DNA of 8,462 bases from DATLYT01 sp035574455 (GCA_035574455.1 DATLYT010000054.1:1-8462), one strand, 5' to 3'; positions 1 to 6,443 are shown, counted from the stretch's first letter. Notes: generated from the letters alone by a model not told the origin. Numbers and translations are program-made.

Positions 1-1
1 C

Positions 2-265
2 TCCACGAACGACATCATCGGCGGCAACTCCGGCAGCCCGATCGTGAACAAGAATTTAGAGATTGTGGGATTGATCTTCGACGGCAACATCGAGAGCCTG
101 CCGAACGACATCATCTACTCGGAAGAGGTGGAGCGGGCGGTCTCGGTGCACTCGTCCGGAATTCTGGAGGCGCTGGAGGATATTTACAAAGCAGAAAGGA
201 TTGTAAAGGAGATTCGGGCGGGCCAGCCCGACAAAGTCGTTCTGGCGGGGAAGATCTTGGAATAG
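2..265 (+). CDS. S46 family dipeptidyl peptidase (DPP7/DPP11-like), C-terminal 87 codons only
   Basis: This is the 3' end of a gene that begins before the window; the frame is open from base 2 to a TAG at 263-265. S46 enzymes are periplasmic or cell-surface serine dipeptidyl peptidases that remove dipeptides from peptide N-termini for nutrition. The visible part starts with the nucleophile motif TNDIIGGNSGSP, where the serine of GNSGSP is the family's catalytic Ser; His and Asp of the triad lie upstream, outside the window. A typical S46 tail follows (VGLIFDGN, then NDIIYSEEVERAVSV). Counting 18 residues from the nucleophile puts a glycine (FDGN) at the site that is Gly in DPP7 and Arg in DPP11, as I recall the P. 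gingivalis numbering. That argues for a hydrophobic or broad P1 preference rather than Asp/Glu. The family call is firm; the specificity call is an inference. Confidence 0.9.
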   Translation, partial: STNDIIGGNSGSPIVNKNLEIVGLIFDGNIESLPNDIIYSEEVERAVSVHSSGILEALEDIYKAERIVKEIRAGQPDKVVLAGKILE

Positions 266-326
266 GAGCTCATTAACGGCGAGGGTGGAATTGATACCTT
301 CGCCTTCTTCATCAATCCATTCTAGA

Positions 327-360
327 GAAGGGGCAGAGTGATCTGCCCTTTCCGTTTTTT
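327..360 (+). terminator. Rho-independent terminator of the S46 peptidase gene
   Basis: A stem GGGCAG (331-336) pairs with CTGCCC (343-348) around a 6-nt loop, AGTGAT. It can be extended outward through a G-U and two A-T pairs to G327-C352, and six T residues follow at 355-360. It lies 61 nt after the stop codon of the S46 gene. On the opposite strand the hairpin is not followed by a T run, so it should act mainly on plus-strand transcription and would not obviously end the convergent S66 transcript. A weaker hairpin just upstream (GGAATTGAT 287-295 with ATCAATCC 311-318, one bulged A) has no T tract. Confidence 0.85.
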
Positions 361-370
361 GGGAGATAAC

Positions 371-1315
371 CTATGACACGGCATTTTCGAGAACCTCAAT
401 CGTTCCTTTCCCGGCATCCAGCCTTGTCTTCAGCCCTATCGGTATCGTCAGCTTCTTCGGGATGTGTCCATACAGCACATTTGCAAGCACAGGCACGCGA
501 AGCTTCTCTGCATACTGTCGAAGCACTTCCTCAGTCGTAAAGTGTGGTTGTGAGGGATCCTTGGGAACGCAATCGGTAAATTTGCCGAGGAGGAGTCCCT
601 TGATTTTTTCAAGTACGCGAGCGTTCATGAGATGAGCGAACATCCGGTCGACGCGATGCGGGGCCTCATCGACCTCTTCGAGCAGGAGGAGGGAGCGTTT
701 GAAGTTCGGCGCGTAGGGCGTGCCGAGGAGCGAGATGAGCAGCGAGAGATTCCCGCCGAGCAATCGTGCCGTCGCTTTGCCAGGCCGCAGCGCTTGCGTC
801 GGCTCTTCCGGCGGGTTCGCTAACAGCCCGATTCGAGTCGGCGAAGTAACTACTCTCCAGAAGTTCTCTTCGGTGTAGGGGTCGATCTTTTCCCACATCT
901 CGACGCCCGCCATCGGGCCGGAAAACGTCACGAGCCCCGTCTTCCGGAACAACGCGAGCTGCAGCGCTGTTACATCGCTGTACCCGGCGATGATCTTAGG
1001 GTCACGCTTGACGGCGCGATAGTCAACACGTGAGAGGAGTCGTGGAGTTCCATACCCACCGCGCACGGCAAAAATGGCTCGCACCTTCGGATCATGCAGC
1101 ATCGTGTTGAGATCGGCGGCACGCTCTTCGTCCGTGCCGGCGAGGTAGCCGTGCACCTTCGCGGCATGTTTCCCGACCTGCACACGGTAGCCGAGCGATT
1201 CTAAATAGCGGACGGCTTTTTCGATCTTCTCCGTCGAGCTTGGCGCACTGGCGGGAGAGAGAAGAGCGACGAGGTCCCCTTTCTGCAGGCGGGGTGGTTT
1301 AAGGATCGATGGCAT
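371..1315 (-). CDS. S66 family LD-carboxypeptidase (LdcA/MccF-like)
   Basis: This protein of 314 residues is full length for peptidase family S66. These enzymes hydrolyse an L,D-peptide bond, typically trimming cytoplasmic tetrapeptide muropeptides to tripeptides during peptidoglycan recycling; MccF relatives detoxify microcin C. The start motif KPPRLQKGDLVALLSPA is characteristic. The nucleophile elbow GYSDVTALQ gives Ser113, LLLEEVDEAPHRVDRM supplies the catalytic Glu213, and NVLYGHIP gives His284, so the Ser-Glu-His triad is complete. There is no signal peptide, which agrees with a cytoplasmic role. I chose the ATG at 1313-1315 because family members begin shortly before KPPRL. An in-frame ATG at 1361-1363 would add 16 residues unlike the family and overlap the divergent gene. 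The gene is transcribed alone, divergent from the biosynthetic block. LdcA and MccF cannot be told apart here; LdcA is the default. Confidence 0.93.
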   Translation of the reverse strand: MPSILKPPRLQKGDLVALLSPASAPSSTEKIEKAVRYLESLGYRVQVGKHAAKVHGYLAGTDEERAADLNTMLHDPKVRAIFAVRGGYGTPRLLSRVDYRAVKRDPKIIAGYSDVTALQLALFRKTGLVTFSGPMAGVEMWEKIDPYTEENFWRVVTSPTRIGLLANPPEEPTQALRPGKATARLLGGNLSLLISLLGTPYAPNFKRSLLLLEEVDEAPHRVDRMFAHLMNARVLEKIKGLLLGKFTDCVPKDPSQPHFTTEEVLRQYAEKLRVPVLANVLYGHIPKKLTIPIGLKTRLDAGKGTIEVLENAVS

Positions 1316-1357
1316 GGCAACGCGAAGATAGGAAGAAAAGAGAAGAAAAGAACCACT

Positions 1358-2073
1358 ATGCATCTCTTCATCCCCAAACGCCGGTACGATCCCTCCGTCT
1401 TGGAAATGATGGATAGACCGAACGCCGATGTATCCGTCCTTCGAGACGACCTCAAGAATCTACGCCGCATTAACAAGTATTTCGGAGGACTCGCTGCAGT
1501 CCAAACCGCACTGATGCCATTGCTGGGGCAGATAGATAAAGAAAAGGCCGTGGAGATTCTCGACTTGGCGACTGGTTCAGGGGATCACCCCCTTGCAGTG
1601 GTCAAGCTCGCGCGGCGCCTTGGCCGACGCGTCCGCATTGTTGCCGTGGATAGAAATCCAGTCATGCTCCAAATCGCCCGCGAGTTGACCGCCGGCATTC
1701 CGGAGATCTCGATTGAGGAAGGTGAAATTCTCTCGCAGATAAAAGTTTCGACATCGTTCTTTGCTCGCTTACACTTCATCATTTTTCCCGAGATGACGCC
1801 ATCGCAATCTTGCGGAACATGGCACGCCTCTGCCGTGTTGGATTTATCGTTAACGACCTTCGACGCAGCTGGCCTGGCGCGTGGACGGCATGGCTCTATA
1901 CTCATCTTACGACCCGTAACCCGATGACGCGCTATGACTCCTATCTGTCGGTGCTGCGAGCATTTACTCCAGAAGAGCTTGCAGATTTAGCACGGGAGGC
2001 GGGAATACGGACGTTTACGATTACACAACGTCCTTTCTTTCGACTCATTCTGACCACCCGGCATGAACAGTAA
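1358..2073 (+). pseudogene. Class I SAM-dependent methyltransferase, interrupted by a frameshift near 1735
   Basis: The ATG at 1358 opens a frame that carries the N-terminal half of a Rossmann-fold methyltransferase. It has a family-typical start (MHLFIPKRRYDPSVLEMMDR), motif I ILDLATGSGDHP at about residues 67-78 and acidic D98 ending strand beta-2 (VAVDRN). After EEGEILS (residue 126, bases 1733-1735) this frame loses all similarity and runs on as nonsense to 1927. The sequence resumes in the -1 frame from about 1735 as ADKSFDIVLCSLTLHHF, the post-I/motif II region, and continues to a normal C-terminus (FIVNDLRRSWPGAW, LYTHLTTRNPMTR, FRLILTTRHEQ) with TAA at 2071-2073. Together the halves make about 238 residues, a normal size. 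The gap between EEGE and SFD is about three residues short of the usual 'LPF-x-D-x-SFD' spacing, suggesting a deletion of 10 nt (or otherwise 1 modulo 3). It is probably non-functional unless the break is a sequencing error. First gene of the 1358-4905 block. Confidence 0.85.
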
Positions 2074-2081
2074 CATCTACC

Positions 2082-2531
2082 ATGCACACTGAAAACTCCA
2101 TACTCATACGCGCCCCGCTGGATAAAATCTTTGAGACCGCGGCCGACCTTTCCCTCTGGCCAAAAATTCTTCCCCATTACCGGTGGATTCGCTTTCTCGA
2201 GCAATCACCTACGCGCAACGTGGTGATCATGGCAGCATGCCGGAAATGGATTCCGGTCCGATGGACGTCCGAACAAACAATCGACCGGAACCGACACGAA
2301 ATCCATTTTCACCACCTCAAGGCATTTACGAAGGGGATGCATGTGGTCTGGACATTTACTCCGCACAACGACTTCGTGGAAGTTCGCATCCGTCACGACC
2401 TTCAGCCGCGCATCCCGTTGGTCGGCACGTTCATTGCTGAAAAGATCATCGGAGATTTCTTCATCTCGTTTATCGCGAACCAGACACTTTCCCATTTCAA
2501 ACGATATCTTGAACAGCATCATGGAACGTAG
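2082..2531 (+). CDS. SRPBCC (START/polyketide cyclase-like) family protein
   Basis: This protein of 149 residues has the length of a single helix-grip domain. The N-terminus ENSILIRAPLDKIFETAADL followed by WPKILPHY is the typical first strand and helix of the SRPBCC superfamily (aromatase/cyclase, START and Bet v1 type hydrophobic-pocket proteins). The middle has alternating strands (WIPVRWTSEQTID, IHFHHLKAFTKGMHVVWTF, VEVRIRHDL), and the C-terminus carries the long closing helix (IIGDFFISFIANQTLSHFKRYL). No signal peptide is present. It starts 8 nt after the methyltransferase stop with no clear Shine-Dalgarno, and its last 11 bases overlap the ketoacyl synthase start, so the genes are probably co-translated. 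In this setting it may bind or cyclise a beta-keto acyl intermediate. The fold is well supported, but the reaction is only inferred from context. Confidence 0.82.
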   Translation: MHTENSILIRAPLDKIFETAADLSLWPKILPHYRWIRFLEQSPTRNVVIMAACRKWIPVRWTSEQTIDRNRHEIHFHHLKAFTKGMHVVWTFTPHNDFVEVRIRHDLQPRIPLVGTFIAEKIIGDFFISFIANQTLSHFKRYLEQHHGT

Positions 2532-3765
2532 GCGAGTCGTTGTCACCGGCATAGGCGCAATCACTCCTATCGGTCACGGAAAGGATGGATTGTGGGAAGG
2601 TGTGCGTATGGCGAAGTCCGGCGTTAAAACGATTACGCGATTCGATACGTCACAGATTCAAAGCAAGGTTGCCGCGCAAATCGACGACTTTGATCCGCTG
2701 GATCATTTCGACGCGAAGCTCGCCCGACGGATGGACCGCTTTGCCCAACTGGCACTCGCGGCCGCGGAGATGGCACGTCAGGACGCGGGACTGCATCTTG
2801 ACCCGAAAACCCTCAATCCTCGGATAGGTGTCACCATTGGAACTGCCCTTGGTGGAGTCGCGGGGGCTGAGCGACAACACGAGAAGTACATCAAAGACGG
2901 CCTACGGTCGGTTGATCCCAGTCTCGCATTAATAGTCTTCGGTGGTTCGGGTTCCAGCAACATCGCCATTCGGTATGGATTAACCGGACCGAGCAACGCT
3001 AATTCGAACAGTTGTGCGTCCGGGGCCATTGCCATCGGCGAGGCATATCGATACATCGAAAATGGATACGCAGACGCCATGATTGCTGCGGGAGCCGAAG
3101 CCCCACTATACGAACTGACATTCAGCGCGTTTGCAATCATCAAAGCGATGTCGACCAATCCTGACCCAGAAACAGCCTGTCGGCCGTTTGATAAGAATCG
3201 GGATGGCTTTGTCATGGGAGAGGCGGCTGCAGTTCTTGTGCTGGAAGAGCTTGGCCATGCCGTACGACGGAGCGCGCACATCTACTGCGAAGTGCTGGGT
3301 TATGCTTGCAATAATGACGCCTATCATATGGTGGCTCCTCGCCCTGATGCAGTATCTACCATCCGTGTGATGCGCGATGCTCTTGCGGAGGCAAAGATCA
3401 ATCCAACAGATGTTGGTTACATCAATGCCCATGGCAGTTCGACGCAACTTAACGATAAGACAGAGACGTTGGCAATCAAAAAGGTCTTTGGGGATCAAGC
3501 GTACAAAATTCCGGTCAGCAGCACAAAATCGATGCATGGTCATGCCCTTGGAGCGTCCGGCGCAGTGGAAGCGGCAATCTGCGCATTGGTGGTTGAGAAG
3601 GATTTTATTCCGCCGACGATCCACTATGCAACACAGGATTCCGAATGCGATTTGGACTATGTGCCGAATGTAGGCCGGAATGTGCGAGTGGATTACGTTC
3701 TGTCGAACTCGTTTGGGTTTGGTGGAATCAATGCCTCGCTGGTGTTCGGGCGATGCAAGCAATAA
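2521..3765 (+). CDS. Beta-ketoacyl-[ACP] synthase, FabF/KAS II-like, pathway-specific type
   Basis: This 414-residue protein matches the length of FabF. It should perform decarboxylative Claisen condensation of an acyl-enzyme with malonyl-ACP in the cytoplasm. The thiolase-fold signature is complete: MERRRVVVTGIGAITPIG at the start, nucleophile Cys165 in NSNSCASGAIAIGEA, His304 in INAHGSSTQLNDKTE, Lys336 and His341 in STKSMHGHALGASG, and NSFGFGGINASLVF at the end. These positions lie within one or two residues of the E. coli FabF catalytic set. Two details differ from housekeeping FabF: NSC replaces the usual TAC before the nucleophile, and SMHGH replaces SMTGH. That suggests a dedicated secondary-pathway enzyme. 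The ATG at 2521 was chosen because it begins the conserved strand; the open frame extends upstream to 2341 only by overlapping the SRPBCC gene. The two genes overlap by 11 bp and no Shine-Dalgarno is seen, which fits translational coupling. No ACP gene is nearby. Confidence 0.93.
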   Translation: MERRRVVVTGIGAITPIGHGKDGLWEGVRMAKSGVKTITRFDTSQIQSKVAAQIDDFDPLDHFDAKLARRMDRFAQLALAAAEMARQDAGLHLDPKTLNPRIGVTIGTALGGVAGAERQHEKYIKDGLRSVDPSLALIVFGGSGSSNIAIRYGLTGPSNANSNSCASGAIAIGEAYRYIENGYADAMIAAGAEAPLYELTFSAFAIIKAMSTNPDPETACRPFDKNRDGFVMGEAAAVLVLEELGHAVRRSAHIYCEVLGYACNNDAYHMVAPRPDAVSTIRVMRDALAEAKINPTDVGYINAHGSSTQLNDKTETLAIKKVFGDQAYKIPVSSTKSMHGHALGASGAVEAAICALVVEKDFIPPTIHYATQDSECDLDYVPNVGRNVRVDYVLSNSFGFGGINASLVFGRCKQ

Positions 3766-3804
3766 CGTCGTAGGGCGAATTAACGATCCGGTTTGCAAGA
3801 ACGA

Positions 3805-4905
3805 ATGGACTGTGATATTATCATCGTTGGCGGAGGACCGGCGGGTGCTGCGTGTGGAACGCTGCTCGCGCGTGCGGGCCTGAGGGTGCTCATCTGCGAG
3901 AAGGCAGAATTCCCTCGCGAAAAAATCTGCGGTGAATGTGTGAACCCACGTTCTTGGCGATACTTTGAGGCGCTCGGTGTTGCCGAGCAATTGCGAGCAC
4001 TCAATCTTAGAGGTGTCGAATCCTTCCGTGTAACAGCCATGGACGGTACATCTGCTTCCGGAACGATCCCAACGCTCCCTGGCTCTCCCTTTTTCTCGAT
4101 CTCCCGAAGCGTTCTCGATAGTCTGCTGTTGAGCAACGCCAGGGAATCTGGCGCATCTGTTCTCAACGCAGCTGGCGTGGTAAACATCCAACGCACTTCT
4201 GACTGGCAGGTAACGACTGTGTCGGGTGAGAAGTTTACTGCACGATTCTTAGTCGGGGCTGATGGGAGAAATTCTCTCGTTGCGCGCATCGTTTCCAACC
4301 GAAAAGAAAGAACCTCTCGTACCGATGAGCGCGTCGGTGTACAGTGGCATACGGCTCTTCAGGCACGGATTGGGTCGGCAGTTGAGATGTTTCTCTTCGA
4401 TTCCGGTTACGGCGGCGTTGTGAACGTCGGGAACAGCAGGGCTAATATCGCCTTGGTTACCCGGCCGGACATCGCCCAGCTTGCACAAAGGAATTTCTTG
4501 TTGTTTCTCGATAAGACGTTGTTCCGCAATTTTACAGCTCGGCAACGACTGGAATCTCCGACGCCAGTTGGCGACATTCATACGGCATTCCCCATCACTC
4601 CAACACTCCATCGATCCATCTCTCCCACTGCTTTTTTAATTGGCGATGCTCGTCAGACTGTTGAACCGTTTACAGGCGAAGGAATCTTTTTTGCCTTGCA
4701 GGATGCGTTTCTGGTGGCCGAAAAGATCCTTCCACGATACGGGAAAAGCTATCCGGTAAGGCCTGTGCGCGCATATCGATGGTTTGCCAACGCTCTCGTG
4801 TCACCATCACTTCGAAACCCTGCAATTGCACACCGGATCGTCCGCATCGCCTCGCGAGCACCCGTTACCGCGCAGACCGTCCTCCAGTATCTGTTCTTCG
4901 CGTAA
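3805..4905 (+). CDS. FAD-dependent oxidoreductase, geranylgeranyl reductase-like family
   Basis: This 366-residue protein is a p-hydroxybenzoate-hydroxylase-fold flavoprotein. The FAD dinucleotide-binding motif IIIVGGGPAGAACG lies at residues 5-18 and ends strand 2 with an acidic E32. KICGECVNPRS (40-50) matches the Cys-Gly-Glu signature of geranylgeranyl reductase-like enzymes, GADGRNS is at 151-157, and GDARQTVEPFTGEGIFFAL at 280-298 is the ribityl-phosphate 'GD' motif. Members reduce isolated double bonds of prenyl or acyl chains, or hydroxylate or halogenate aromatic rings. Here it follows the ketoacyl synthase by 39 nt in the same direction, so reduction or oxidation of the pathway's polyketide or acyl product is likely. 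I chose the ATG at 3805, which gives the usual short lead to the GxGxxG; an in-frame TTG at 3793 would add four residues. There is no signal peptide or membrane segment. The family is clear; the substrate is unknown. Confidence 0.9.
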   Translation: MDCDIIIVGGGPAGAACGTLLARAGLRVLICEKAEFPREKICGECVNPRSWRYFEALGVAEQLRALNLRGVESFRVTAMDGTSASGTIPTLPGSPFFSISRSVLDSLLLSNARESGASVLNAAGVVNIQRTSDWQVTTVSGEKFTARFLVGADGRNSLVARIVSNRKERTSRTDERVGVQWHTALQARIGSAVEMFLFDSGYGGVVNVGNSRANIALVTRPDIAQLAQRNFLLFLDKTLFRNFTARQRLESPTPVGDIHTAFPITPTLHRSISPTAFLIGDARQTVEPFTGEGIFFALQDAFLVAEKILPRYGKSYPVRPVRAYRWFANALVSPSLRNPAIAHRIVRIASRAPVTAQTVLQYLFFA

Positions 4906-4911
4906 CCTTTC

Positions 4912-4940
4912 TTTACATTCACTGAAGAATTTTTTATTCT
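4912..4940 (+). promoter_or_regulatory. Candidate promoter for the ENPP-like phosphodiesterase gene
   Basis: TTTACA (4912-4917) and TATTCT (4935-4940) are separated by exactly 17 nt, a sigma-70-like arrangement (five of six and four of six matches to consensus). It begins just after the stop of the FAD oxidoreductase and lies 43 nt before the ATG at 4984. The same two boxes with the same spacing recur at 6322-6350, before the M16 operon. If the organism is a Bacteroidota with a divergent sigma consensus, this reading could be wrong. Confidence 0.4.
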
Positions 4941-4983
4941 TTGAAAAGTGCTCACAGGTTCCATCGCGTCATTTTCCTCAGTG

Positions 4984-6201
4984 ATGAGAAGACTTCGAAC
5001 TTCGATCGTCCTTCCCGTTGCGGTTATCTTCCTTTTTTCTGCGGCTTTCGCCCCAACGCCAGTCACCAACCTGCCGCTAACGGTTCTGCTCATCTCCATC
5101 GACGGCTTCCGGTACGATTATTTCGAGAAAACGCATCTGCCGAATTTCGACAGGTTACTCCAGAACGGTCTTCGAGCACAGTGGCTGATTCCCCAGTTTC
5201 CCACCAAAACCTTCCCGAATCACTATACAATTGTGACTGGCCTTCGCCCGGAGAGTCACGGCATCGTTGCCAACACGATGTACGACCCGGAGTTCGGTGA
5301 ACTCTTCAGTATGAGCAACCGGCGAGCGGTACGGGATACAAAGTGGTGGGGTGGAGAACCAATCTGGGTCACCGCGGAGAAGCAGGGACAGAAAACCGCG
5401 CCCTATTTCTGGCCCGGCTCAGAGGCGCGCATCCATGATGCCTACGCGACCTATTGGAGGACGTTTGACCAAACGGTTCCCGATAGCCAGCGCGTGCGGG
5501 ATGTTTTCGCGTTGCTTGATCGCCCTGTCTCAGAACGCCCAACATTCATAACTCTGTATTTCGAAACCATCGACAACGCAGGGCATAATTTCGGACCTGA
5601 TTCGTCAGCCCTTCTCCCGTCGCTTCGAGCGATCGACGCGGTGATCGGATACTTGCTTGAGGGACTTGAGACGCGAGGGATTCTCGATAAGCTCAATCTC
5701 ATCATCGTCTCCGACCATGGGATGTCTCAACTGAGTGTGAAGCGGGTGATCAACATTGACGACTTTGTGGATACAGCATCAGTTCGGATTGTTGACCTCT
5801 CTCCTGTCGCAAGTCTCTGGCCCAAACCGGGAAAAGAGGATGCGGTGTACCGCAGTCTGGTAAACGCCCATCCTCATCTCAAGGTGTACCGCAAGAGCGA
5901 GATACCGGAGCGCTGGCATTTTCGGAATCACCGCCGCGTCGCGCCCATCATTGCCGTGGCGGATGACGGCTGGTCGATCGTCAGAAGCACCTCCCGGCGG
6001 ATTCGAGGCGGCAATCACGGTTATGATAACGCTCTCGAATCTATGCGGGCGATTCTTCTGCTCCACGGTCCCGCGTTTAAGAAAGGCATCGCCGAGCCGG
6101 TGGAGAACATCCATCTTTACAATCTGATCTGTGCAATCCTCAACCTGAAGCCAGCGCCAAACGAGGGAAGCGACGTTGCTATCAAAGCGCTCTTGAAGTA
6201 A
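4984..6201 (+). CDS. Secreted alkaline-phosphatase-superfamily phosphodiesterase, ENPP/NPP-like
   Basis: This 405-residue protein is the right size for a bacterial nucleotide pyrophosphatase/phosphodiesterase, a two-zinc enzyme that cleaves phosphodiester or pyrophosphate bonds outside the cytoplasm. From the ATG at 4984 the N-terminus is a clean signal peptide: MRRLRTS, a hydrophobic core to about residue 20, then a cut near AFA-PTP. The metal ligands and nucleophile of the family are all present: Asp40 in LLISIDGFR, nucleophile Thr76 in FPTKTFPNHY, Asp197 and His201 in FETIDNAGHNFGP, Asp244 and His245 in VSDHGM, and His345 in GGNHGYDN. A GTG at 4948 would lengthen the n-region by 12 residues and is less likely. 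It sits 78 nt after the FAD oxidoreductase with its own promoter candidate, so it is probably a separate transcription unit. The substrate (nucleotides, dinucleotides or lysophospholipid-like diesters) cannot be set from sequence. Confidence 0.93.
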   Translation: MRRLRTSIVLPVAVIFLFSAAFAPTPVTNLPLTVLLISIDGFRYDYFEKTHLPNFDRLLQNGLRAQWLIPQFPTKTFPNHYTIVTGLRPESHGIVANTMYDPEFGELFSMSNRRAVRDTKWWGGEPIWVTAEKQGQKTAPYFWPGSEARIHDAYATYWRTFDQTVPDSQRVRDVFALLDRPVSERPTFITLYFETIDNAGHNFGPDSSALLPSLRAIDAVIGYLLEGLETRGILDKLNLIIVSDHGMSQLSVKRVINIDDFVDTASVRIVDLSPVASLWPKPGKEDAVYRSLVNAHPHLKVYRKSEIPERWHFRNHRRVAPIIAVADDGWSIVRSTSRRIRGGNHGYDNALESMRAILLLHGPAFKKGIAEPVENIHLYNLICAILNLKPAPNEGSDVAIKALLK

Positions 6202-6321
6202 CAAGAACACGGACTACCGCTGAAAAAGCAGAAAGGTAGGTACTCTGTTTGAGAGAAACAATCCGTGCAAATCCACTTTTTTGCTTCTTCTGCGTTCCAT
6301 TCTGCGGTGCATCTACGGTGC

Positions 6322-6350
6322 TTTACTTTGATATGAGATTTCCTTATTCT
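6322..6350 (+). promoter_or_regulatory. Candidate promoter for the M16 peptidase operon
   Basis: TTTACT (6322-6327) and TATTCT (6345-6350) are 17 nt apart. The element closely matches the one at 4912-4940: over 33 aligned bases starting one base upstream of the first box, 23 are identical, including CTTTAC, TTATTCTTT and part of the spacer. It would give a 5' leader of about 115 nt that includes the hairpin array at 6379-6410. The recurrence before two exported-enzyme genes is the main reason to believe it. Confidence 0.4.
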
Positions 6351-6378
6351 TTCCCACACTTTTCCGCGTGTCGTTATT

Positions 6379-6410
6379 CCCGCCACAGAGCTTGGCGGGC
6401 AGGCCCGCCA
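6379..6410. repeat. Three-arm inverted repeat forming two mutually exclusive hairpins
   Basis: CCCGCCA (6379-6385), TGGCGGG (6393-6399) and CCCGCCA (6404-6410) alternate. The middle arm can pair with either the left arm (7-nt loop) or the right arm (4-nt loop CAGG; the arms extend to a perfect 8-bp TGGCGGGC/GCCCGCCA). There is no T tract, so it is not an intrinsic terminator. The GC-rich arms and the flanking text (TTCCCGCC before, CACGCTGGAACCGCGAA after) look like the dispersed intergenic repeats I recall from many uncultured-bacterium assemblies. The window holds only this one copy. Confidence 0.6.
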
Positions 6411-6443
6411 CACAGGCACGCTGGAACCGCGAACTCTCTTCGA

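Noticed and set aside
632..896. Short open frames on both strands within the S66 gene
   Set aside because: They overlap the S66 core, which has a complete catalytic triad, and are arginine- and alanine-rich shadow translations.
1739..1746. Programmed -1 frameshift at an A-AAA-G site in the methyltransferase
   Set aside because: A slip at AAAA would join the frames, but the family-like residues of the second frame (ADKSFD) begin upstream of the A run, no stimulatory hairpin was noted, and such methyltransferases are not known to be made this way.
2341..2520. Upstream extension of the ketoacyl synthase reading frame
   Set aside because: The 60 extra residues overlap the SRPBCC gene in another frame and resemble no KAS N-terminus; MERRRVVVTG at 2521 is the standard start.
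2778..3281. A 167-codon minus-strand open frame
   Set aside because: Antisense to the catalytic core of the ketoacyl synthase, including the nucleophile motif; low-complexity composition and no recognisable family.
3106..4191. A 361-codon open frame on the minus strand
   Set aside because: It lies antisense to the ketoacyl synthase and the FAD oxidoreductase, both of which show full family motifs. Its translation has no recognisable domain and looks like a shadow frame.
4894..4935. Possible terminator: TTCTTC (4894-4899) with GAAGAA (4924-4929) followed by six T
   Set aside because: The stem is short and AT-rich with a 24-nt loop, and it overlaps the end of the FAD gene and the promoter candidate. 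Too weak to call.
6202..6321. Search for a terminator or small gene after the ENPP gene
   Set aside because: Only 4-bp inverted repeats such as CTCT/AGAG near 6243-6256 are present and no T tract follows. Short open frames here have no ribosome binding site or family likeness.
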